DNA from: Candidatus Zixiibacteriota bacterium
Lineage (GTDB): Bacteria; Zixibacteria; MSB-5A5; GN15; FEB-12
Direction: 5' to 3'
DNA length: 11,853 nt
Assembly: GCA_029932795.1 (NCBI GenBank)
Contig: JAOZPL010000007.1
Span: 6,373-18,225, forward strand
Shown: in pieces, positions 6,439 to 11,853 of the stretch
Position numbering within the stretch: position 1 is the first letter of the stretch
Layout: every line of letters begins with the position of its first letter
Position numbers and translations under genes: made by a program
Notes under the pieces: model-generated
The model's input: the letters and a program-made list of their open reading frames with translations, nothing else
The model's database searches: none
What the model was told of the DNA's origin: nothing

Positions 6439-9400
6439 TTAGGGACAGTTCGGCTCCGGCCCCTCCAGGAAAAGGTAGGCGATGAGGTAGGTTACGTCGG
6501 CGATATCAACCAGGTCATCGCCGTCAACTGACGCTGCCTGCCACGGGTCCGGCGGATCTCCATATAGGAAAAGATAAGATATCAGGAATGTCAGGTCACC
6601 GATATCCGGTGTGCTCGGGACGCCATCAATATCGCCGCAAATGTATGCCTGATACAGGAAACTGAAGGGTTCACTGTAAGAGCTGGCGTGCCCCGCTGCG
6701 TCAAACGTACGTGCTCGCCAGTAGTAAGTAGTGCCGAGTTCAAGGGGCGGAGACGTCAGGAGTTTGACAGTGTCGTACACATTTCCCGCGAAAGTCCAGT
6801 TGGTCCAGTCGGGGCGGTTAGATACATGGAGGTAAACATACTCGGGTGCAATCTCATGCGGTGGTGGCTCTCCGTACTGCCAGGCTAACGTGAGCGGGTT
6901 ATCATCCAGCACGTACCCGTCCACAGGTAACAGCAGGGTCGGGATCACCGGAGCTGTCGTGTCAAGAACGAAGGTCTCTGTAGTTGAGAACTCGGCAACG
7001 TTTCCGGCTAGATCAAAGCGTTGCACTCGCCAATACCATCGTCCTTCATCGATTGTGTCGGTCATCTGATAATCCAGGCCGCTAATTGAATCATACTCCA
7101 TAAGCTCGGTCACGAAACCGGAATCCCGGGCCAGTTGAATCAGGCTGAGCTCAGGTGCTTCTGAACCGGGGACGCTGCCATCCCCTTCGCCAAACACAAA
7201 CGTAAACAGATTAGCACCGACGTAGTTTCCTTCCACCGGGTACTCGGGGGCGGCAATCAGGGGAGCGATATTGTCCACAACCATCTGTCGGGGTTTCAGC
7301 TGCAGAGACGATGAGTCACTGTCCACAAATCTACGTACGGCCCAGAAGAATAAACCGTCGGGCAAGGAGTCAGCGATTGGCATTGTAAACGCCGTCTCGG
7401 TGATTCCGGTGTAGGTTCTGACAAGACTGGTGATGAGGCTGTCACTGGCAAGATACAGCGTGTAGGAATCCGAGGCGTCGCTTGTCCAGTCGAACGAATG
7501 CACTCTCTCCTGGGTGTAGATGAGGGTATCCGGAGACAGTAGAGTTGGTGGGAAGTAAGGATTATTGGCCACCAGTGTGAATGTCGTGGTGTCAAAGGCT
7601 CCACCCGTGCTTGAGGCTGTCAATGTCACAATGTTGGTGCTCAGATGTGGTACCTCGGCGGGCACTGTCACCGTGAACCAGCTGGGTCCACTACTTCCGG
7701 AGTACAGGTATTTGATCTGGGAAGGAGGTGAGAACATCCAACCCTGCTCATCTGTCGGAGTGATAGTGACGGTGTCTTTGGCATTTCCAAAATTACTGAC
7801 CGTGACGCTGAACTGGTACGTGTCCGGGGATGCCACCGTGTCTTCCGGCGGTGGAGTAAGACTTATGTCATAAACAGCATTAGCTGTCACCGTCACCACT
7901 CCCTGATCCTGTGCGTAAGGATTGGTAAGGCTTGCAACCTGGCATGTGATATCAGCATCCTGTCCCGCCGTCGCGTCGGAAGGGATATCGGCCAATACAA
8001 CAAAGTGGACGGAATCATACGGGTTGAGATGTACGGTTGTGTCAATTGTTGCCTGCAGCCAGAGAACGTTATCGCTGATCTGTACGTGCAGGCTATCTAA
8101 GTTGGCACCAACGTTCGAGGCCCAGAACTCCGCCTGAACCGTCGTGCCCGGGTCTCCCGAAGGATTATCACCGGCATAAGCGGCCACGGCGACAACATTG
8201 CCCGGCATGTAGGAAGAGTCCGGGGTGAAAACCAGCGAATACAGCTGGGGGCCCTCGGGCACGTTATATCCTTGTACCACTGCTGTCCAAAGACCTGCTA
8301 CGGGGTCGTCAATCTCCACCGTTTCAACGTTGTTCAGGTGATCTTCGCCTCTGCCGGCAGCGGCTGTCGGTACGTCCGGATTAAGAACCCAGGGGTACTC
8401 TTCGTTATCAAACGGGTCAATCAGAATGAGGTCAAGGTCATTCTTGAGGGTCTGGCTGGCGCTGGCCACGCCTCCCGGATCATCCCATACCAGCGTGACC
8501 TTCAATTTGGTGGTGCTTCCCATGACTGTGATATCGTAAACATCACTGCCGCCGGTGGAGATTTCACTCTGGACGTACGATGGTTCACCAATACCGATCT
8601 TGACGGCTGCGGCCACACCGTCAACTTTACCATGACCGTACACATAATCCGGTCCTGTGTTCCCCAAATCTATAGCGGTGTTAATCAAGATGCCTTTGAC
8701 CGTTGATGACAGGAGAGTACCGGAATCTATCATAGTATTCCACTGTTCCTGTAGCAGAGCGATAGTCCCGGCTACCGCCGGCGAGGACATGGAGGTACCG
8801 CACATTACCTTGTATCCGCTGCCTAACTTGCAACTTGTCAAACCCCCGTCACCGCCGGACTGGCAGCCCGGGCCGACAACGTCCGGCTTCACACGGCCGT
8901 CGTCCGTCGGTCCCCATGATGAGAAACTGGTCATAGTATTATTATTGGAGTTAATGGCACCCACAGTGATTACATTTTTGCAGCAAGCAAGAGCTCCGAT
9001 TGTATTATAGGTCCAGCCGAGAGAACCGCACTCGTCGGAAGCGTGGCTGCGCTGGTTGCCGGCTGACCAACAGATTGTGATTGGAGCCCCCGTCGATCCG
9101 CGTACGATATTGTCCAGTGTCGTGTTCTGCGTAAAATAATTGCCGAGAGTATTCTCGCAGGCGGATTGCGTAGCGGGGTCGCCTACTCCATACCCCCACG
9201 AATTGTTGGCGACCGTGGCACCCCAACTGTTGATGACTGTGGAGTACTCGCTGGATGCCTCCGAAGCGGTGTTCCACCAAATCTGGGTTAACAGTTCTGC
9301 GGCAGGAGCCATGCCACGGTATGTTCCGCTTGAGTTGTTTCCGTCGCCCATGATTGTTCCGGCAACATGGGTAGAATGGTTAGTAGGTGCCGACATATCA

Positions 9401-10167
9401 AGCGAGTAGACACGCAAGCTGAAATCCGGGTGCATCTCATCGGCGCGTCCGCTATCCCACTCGGCTACAACAATACCGGACCCACTCAGACCGAACGGCG
9501 CTTGTTGCAGCACCTCCGCTCCAGTATTATACCGTGCCGAGTTGTTGTTCTCTACTGGTTCCGGCATGGCCGGCTCAATCCAGAGAACCGCATCCAGTTC
9601 CGACAGACGGAAGTACATGGGCTCATCGACAATCAGCTCAATCACTCCTGCCGATGGCTCCAGGCCGAGTATCTCAGCATCGAGATCCCTCTCCAAATTG
9701 TCGGCCCAGAGTTGCAGATCCTCATCTGGATGGATAACCACTGCAAACTGAACCCTGTTGCCGCCACGACGCGCCCAATCACCGATGCCAGCCTCCGTAA
9801 TCCATGGGGAAATCTTCTGCCCAGGCTGGATGCCGCCAAACCAGCGGATCCCGTAATCCTGCATGAGTGCCTGAGTTACTGTTCCCGTGAGACGGGCTGT
9901 GTATGCGAAATTCGGAACGTAGTCAAGAAGATTGACTCCCTCATCTTGTAGACGTTCTCGTTCATTGTCTGTTACCGGCCCGTCGAACTGGATAAGAATG
10001 TGCTTTCCCTGCAAGGCTGAGGCTGCCTGTGGGATAGTGCGCATGGGTGCCGGTTTGAATTCACCGGTAGTGAGTTTTATCGCGTAGTCAAGATCAGCGG
10101 CGCTGCTGCCGGTTGCCAGCAGAACAAAGAAGCAGGCAACCAGAGCACTGCGGGTTGTAAAACTCAT
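6439..10167 (-). CDS. Secreted KP-43-like S8 subtilase with beta-domains and dockerin-like tail
   Basis: This 1242-residue exported serine protease has a signal peptide (SALVACFFVLLATGSSAA) at residues 1-24 and an inhibitor-like prodomain to about 200. The S8 domain has its triad intact: D238 in EWDSG, H264 in NHSTHVAG and S459 in GTSMSSP. The oxyanion Asn is N371 in WSAGN. Residues about 535-650 (VTLVWDDPGG, NDLDLILIDP, NNVETVEI, GYNVPEGPQ) match the jelly-roll that follows the catalytic domain in KP-43-type subtilases. Two Ig-like/NEW3-like domains (about 655-870) come next, then three fibronectin-III-like repeats of about 100 residues (872-1172), then a Cys-bracketed dockerin-like module (1177-1242). 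I chose the ATG at 10167, preceded by AAGGGAAGG, because it opens the signal peptide; a TTG at 10221 would add 18 residues. A terminator follows, and a strong promoter precedes it. Substrate and partner are unknown. Confidence 0.92.
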   Translation of the reverse strand: MSFTTRSALVACFFVLLATGSSAADLDYAIKLTTGEFKPAPMRTIPQAASALQGKHILIQFDGPVTDNERERLQDEGVNLLDYVPNFAYTARLTGTVTQALMQDYGIRWFGGIQPGQKISPWITEAGIGDWARRGGNRVQFAVVIHPDEDLQLWADNLERDLDAEILGLEPSAGVIELIVDEPMYFRLSELDAVLWIEPAMPEPVENNNSARYNTGAEVLQQAPFGLSGSGIVVAEWDSGRADEMHPDFSLRVYSLDMSAPTNHSTHVAGTIMGDGNNSSGTYRGMAPAAELLTQIWWNTASEASSEYSTVINSWGATVANNSWGYGVGDPATQSACENTLGNYFTQNTTLDNIVRGSTGAPITICWSAGNQRSHASDECGSLGWTYNTIGALACCKNVITVGAINSNNNTMTSFSSWGPTDDGRVKPDVVGPGCQSGGDGGLTSCKLGSGYKVMCGTSMSSPAVAGTIALLQEQWNTMIDSGTLLSSTVKGILINTAIDLGNTGPDYVYGHGKVDGVAAAVKIGIGEPSYVQSEISTGGSDVYDITVMGSTTKLKVTLVWDDPGGVASASQTLKNDLDLILIDPFDNEEYPWVLNPDVPTAAAGRGEDHLNNVETVEIDDPVAGLWTAVVQGYNVPEGPQLYSLVFTPDSSYMPGNVVAVAAYAGDNPSGDPGTTVQAEFWASNVGANLDSLHVQISDNVLWLQATIDTTVHLNPYDSVHFVVLADIPSDATAGQDADITCQVASLTNPYAQDQGVVTVTANAVYDISLTPPPEDTVASPDTYQFSVTVSNFGNAKDTVTITPTDEQGWMFSPPSQIKYLYSGSSGPSWFTVTVPAEVPHLSTNIVTLTASSTGGAFDTTTFTLVANNPYFPPTLLSPDTLIYTQERVHSFDWTSDASDSYTLYLASDSLITSLVRTYTGITETAFTMPIADSLPDGLFFWAVRRFVDSDSSSLQLKPRQMVVDNIAPLIAAPEYPVEGNYVGANLFTFVFGEGDGSVPGSEAPELSLIQLARDSGFVTELMEYDSISGLDYQMTDTIDEGRWYWRVQRFDLAGNVAEFSTTETFVLDTTAPVIPTLLLPVDGYVLDDNPLTLAWQYGEPPPHEIAPEYVYLHVSNRPDWTNWTFAGNVYDTVKLLTSPPLELGTTYYWRARTFDAAGHASSYSEPFSFLYQAYICGDIDGVPSTPDIGDLTFLISYLFLYGDPPDPWQAASVDGDDLVDIADVTYLIAYLFLEGPEPNCP
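6442..6639 (-). other. Dockerin-like calcium-binding tail of the subtilase
   Basis: The last 66 residues hold two related halves. The first is CGDIDGVPSTPDIGDLTFLI and the second begins VDGDDLVDIADVTYLI. Each gives an Asp-rich loop, then a helix ending in (S/A)YLFL and a Gly. C1177 and C1241 bracket the module and could form a disulfide. The first half lacks one of the usual acidic loop positions (V/P where D/N/G is common), so its calcium binding may be weaker. Similar tails in FCB-group bacteria occur without a cellulosome, so attachment to a cohesin is not implied. Confidence 0.75.
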
Positions 10168-10241
10168 GACCTTCCCTTTTTCTCCTAACCGTGAGGCGAT
10201 TAACTGTTTAATTGACGGCAAACGGGTACTCCAGCTGTCTT

Positions 10242-10269
10242 AGTATAATACAATACAACTGCTTGTCAA
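10242..10269 (-). promoter_or_regulatory. Sigma-70-like promoter of the subtilase gene
   Basis: On the minus strand TTGACA (10264-10269, 6 of 6) is followed after 16 nt by TATACT (10242-10247, 5 of 6). Initiation would fall near 10235, giving a leader of about 68 nt before the ATG at 10167. This is the best promoter match I found in the window. Confidence 0.7.
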
Positions 10270-10360
10270 ATACAATCTCGCTTAAGCAAAGCCACTTGTA
10301 CCATAATCATCGGCCTACATCTACAACAGGATAACTCCCCAGTTTGTTCACCATCTGTCT

Positions 10361-10375
10361 ATTATCGACGATAAT
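10361..10375. repeat. Small AT-rich palindrome between the beta-helix and subtilase genes
   Basis: ATTATCGACGATAAT is a 7-bp dyad around one central base, 27 nt past the beta-helix stop. As RNA it could only form a weak six-pair stem with a 3-nt loop and has no T-run, so it is a poor terminator. It could be a protein-binding site; no function can be assigned. The rest of this 234-nt gap holds only the subtilase promoter and leader. Confidence 0.3.
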
Positions 10376-10401
10376 CGAAATAAGAAAATATAATTCCTTT
10401 A

Positions 10402-11853
10402 TCATTTCAGAAGGAGCATCTTTCGCGTGGCTGAGAGCTCCCCGGCGGACAGCCTGTAGAAGTATACACCAGCCGCGACTGGATGTCCGGTCTGGTCATT
10501 CCCTTCCCATGTCGCAGAATGTGCGCCGACTCGGTAGAAGCCCCGTTGAAGGACTGTGACCTTCTGCCCCAGTAGATTGTAAACGGACAGTTCTATATCA
10601 GTTGCATTCGGTAAATAAAATCGTATCAGGGTTACCGGATTAAATGGGTTGGGGTAGTTCTGGGACAGGGCAAATCGATCTGGTGTTCCGTGACGTTCTC
10701 CTTCGACACCCGTTCCAAGCTCGACCGATTTGTTGAGCGCAAACTCTGAACTGTTGTTGTTGAGATCGGTAACAATAGCGCTGATCGTGTCACCCGTGCT
10801 CAGCCCCGCAACCGGTATCACGAACATCCCGCTCTGGTCGGCGAGACCACTTCCGACAAGGGTGATCCCTTCGCCGTGATTCGAGGGGTCCGGTCTGACC
10901 AGGTAGACATCAACTTGGCCGCTCGGCGGCGCCTCGTAGCCGACGACTGATTCTGTTGACGCACTGGAAATTACGGGTGGCAGGATATTCCCCTGGGCTC
11001 CGTTGCGGACGGCAATTGCAAGGCTGTCGTTGTCGCGCGTAAGGTTGTGCCTGATCGTATTGGAACGGCAGCCGATCCCGCTAAGGTAGATGCCATGGCC
11101 GTGGTTCATAGCGATCAGGTTGCCACACTCCCGGGTATCTCCGCCAATCTCGTTGTCTGTCGCACCATCAAACAGGCTGATGCCGTGTCCGGTGTTTTCA
11201 ACCCTGGAAAGACCATCGGCACTGGTACCGATATAGTTACCGATTATTCTGTTGTAAACGGTTCCAGTCCCGAAAACATGTATGCCGCGACCGATCCCGG
11301 TTATAACACTGCCGACCCCATTGCCGGCGATGACATTCTTTTTACTCGGTGTTTCACCGCCAATGATATTATAGCTGGCACCCTGGCCGACAACAACTCC
11401 GGCGCTGCCGTTTCTGAGGGCACGGGTGCCGGTGACATCAAGGCCGATATAGTTACCGCTGATTGTGTTATGGTCAGTGCCGGCATCGGTTAAAAGCACT
11501 CCGCACCCGAGGGGGAAGATATCGCCACGGTTCCCTGAAATTATATTTCCTTCGGCAGGTGTCTGACCACCGATGACATTCCGACGAGCGCCATCTCGGA
11601 TGACAACGCCGGTTCCATTGGGAACGGAACTGGTAGCGTGGACATTAACGCCAATGAAGTTCCCGGCTATCTGGTTGCGATCGGTACCGACACCTGAGAT
11701 TAGAACACCTGAATGTGGATTCCCGGAAATGACATTCCCCTCGTCTTCCTCTGCACCACCTATGAGGTTATCGGAGGCTCCAGAGTCGATCTCGACTCCG
11801 TGTCCGGCCTCCCACCCGTTGCCCAGGCCTTTGGTTCCACGAACGTCCACACC
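10402..11853 (-). CDS. Secreted parallel beta-helix protein with T9SS/FlgD-like C-terminal domain, 5' end off the window
   Basis: The frame runs off the right edge; the GTG at 11850 is an internal Val of a repeat (GVDVRGT), not a start. At least 484 residues are visible. The first 271 consist of four tandem units of about 63-72 residues, each with a GNYIG-type turn, a D/T-rich segment, GVxIxxGAxxNxIGG and NxISGN. This is the pattern of a right-handed parallel beta-helix with about two coils per unit. An Ig-like segment follows (PPVISSASTESVVGYEAP to NNNSSEFALN). The last 90 residues (FALSQNYPNPFNPVT, VYNLLGQKV, AAGVYFYRLSAG, KMLLLK) are a type IX sorting or FlgD Ig-like domain, so the protein is probably exported and surface-attached or released. 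It ends with tandem stops TGA TAA. No polysaccharide-lyase active site can be recognised in the visible part; an adhesin or structural role is as likely as an enzyme. Confidence 0.85.
   Translation of the reverse strand, partial: GVDVRGTKGLGNGWEAGHGVEIDSGASDNLIGGAEEDEGNVISGNPHSGVLISGVGTDRNQIAGNFIGVNVHATSSVPNGTGVVIRDGARRNVIGGQTPAEGNIISGNRGDIFPLGCGVLLTDAGTDHNTISGNYIGLDVTGTRALRNGSAGVVVGQGASYNIIGGETPSKKNVIAGNGVGSVITGIGRGIHVFGTGTVYNRIIGNYIGTSADGLSRVENTGHGISLFDGATDNEIGGDTRECGNLIAMNHGHGIYLSGIGCRSNTIRHNLTRDNDSLAIAVRNGAQGNILPPVISSASTESVVGYEAPPSGQVDVYLVRPDPSNHGEGITLVGSGLADQSGMFVIPVAGLSTGDTISAIVTDLNNNSSEFALNKSVELGTGVEGERHGTPDRFALSQNYPNPFNPVTLIRFYLPNATDIELSVYNLLGQKVTVLQRGFYRVGAHSATWEGNDQTGHPVAAGVYFYRLSAGELSATRKMLLLK
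10405..10674 (-). other. Type IX secretion sorting / FlgD-like domain
   Basis: The final 90 residues of the beta-helix protein show the strand order typical of this tail: FALSQNYPNPFNPVTLIRF, then IELSVYNLLGQKV, then HSATWEGND, then VAAGVYFYRL, and a short basic/hydrophobic end (RKMLLLK). Such tails direct export across the outer membrane in bacteria with type IX secretion. In several FCB lineages the same fold is annotated as FlgD Ig-like, and the sequence alone does not separate the two. Confidence 0.75.
11041..11853 (-). repeat. Tandem beta-helix repeats (four units)
   Basis: The coding sequence holds four diverged units at about 11653-11853, 11446-11652, 11230-11445 and 11041-11229 (201, 207, 216 and 189 nt). 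They are recognised at protein level by the recurring G(V/L/T)-D-V-x-G-T and GAxxNxIGG motifs. DNA identity between them is limited, so the duplication is old or held by structural selection. The array continues beyond the window. Confidence 0.75.

Noticed and set aside
9367..9951. Plus-strand 194-codon open frame opposite the subtilase
   Set aside because: It lies antisense to the prodomain and catalytic core, whose protein motifs are strongly conserved; its product looks like low-information sequence.
10168..10221. TTG start at 10221 for the subtilase, adding 18 residues
   Set aside because: It would place a charged extension before a standard signal peptide and leave only about a 14-nt leader; the ATG at 10167 is better placed.
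11041..11853. Repeat array as a possible CRISPR or satellite
   Set aside because: Periodicity is at protein level with diverged DNA and an open frame throughout, consistent with a beta-helix, not a spacer array.

Overview
The window looks like chromosomal DNA of moderate GC from a Gram-negative bacterium of the FCB supergroup. Two things suggest this. The 1242-residue subtilase ends in a Cys-bracketed, two-half dockerin-like module (GDIDG...DIGDLTFLISYLF, then VDGDDLVDIADVTYLIAYLF). The protein at the right edge ends in a type IX secretion/FlgD-like tail (QNYPNPFNPVT...GVYFYRL). This combination is what I associate with candidate division Zixibacteria and relatives; that placement is inference from motif style, not a phylogeny. 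I see no mobile elements, RNA genes or CRISPR array.

Layout, left to right. A LOG-family (TIGR00730-type) nucleotide-binding protein enters from the left edge (+, ends 820). It converges on a secreted metzincin-type zinc metalloprotease (-, 975-3665), with a 10-bp hairpin between them. Next is a small protein (-, 3830-4333) that joins a RelA/SpoT-type zinc-finger (RIS/ZFD) module to a winged-helix-like domain. It is transcribed divergently from a DUF819-type multi-spanning membrane protein (+, 4438-5628). That gene converges, with a 17-nt gap, on pcm, protein-L-isoaspartate O-methyltransferase (-, 5646-6317). Pcm has its own promoter placed almost at its start codon. A clear rho-independent terminator (6374-6408) ends the next gene, a large secreted KP-43-like subtilase (-, 6439-10167) with a strong sigma-70-like promoter. 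The right edge holds the C-terminal part of a secreted parallel beta-helix protein (-, 10402 to the edge).

Functionally, three of the seven genes encode exported proteins: two proteases and a beta-helix surface protein. The others are cytoplasmic or membrane genes. Most genes appear to be single transcription units, because orientation changes, terminators and separate promoters break up any long operon. The most unusual item is the RIS/ZFD-winged-helix fusion, with an operator-like dyad over its own start codon, in a divergent promoter region shared with the DUF819 membrane protein.
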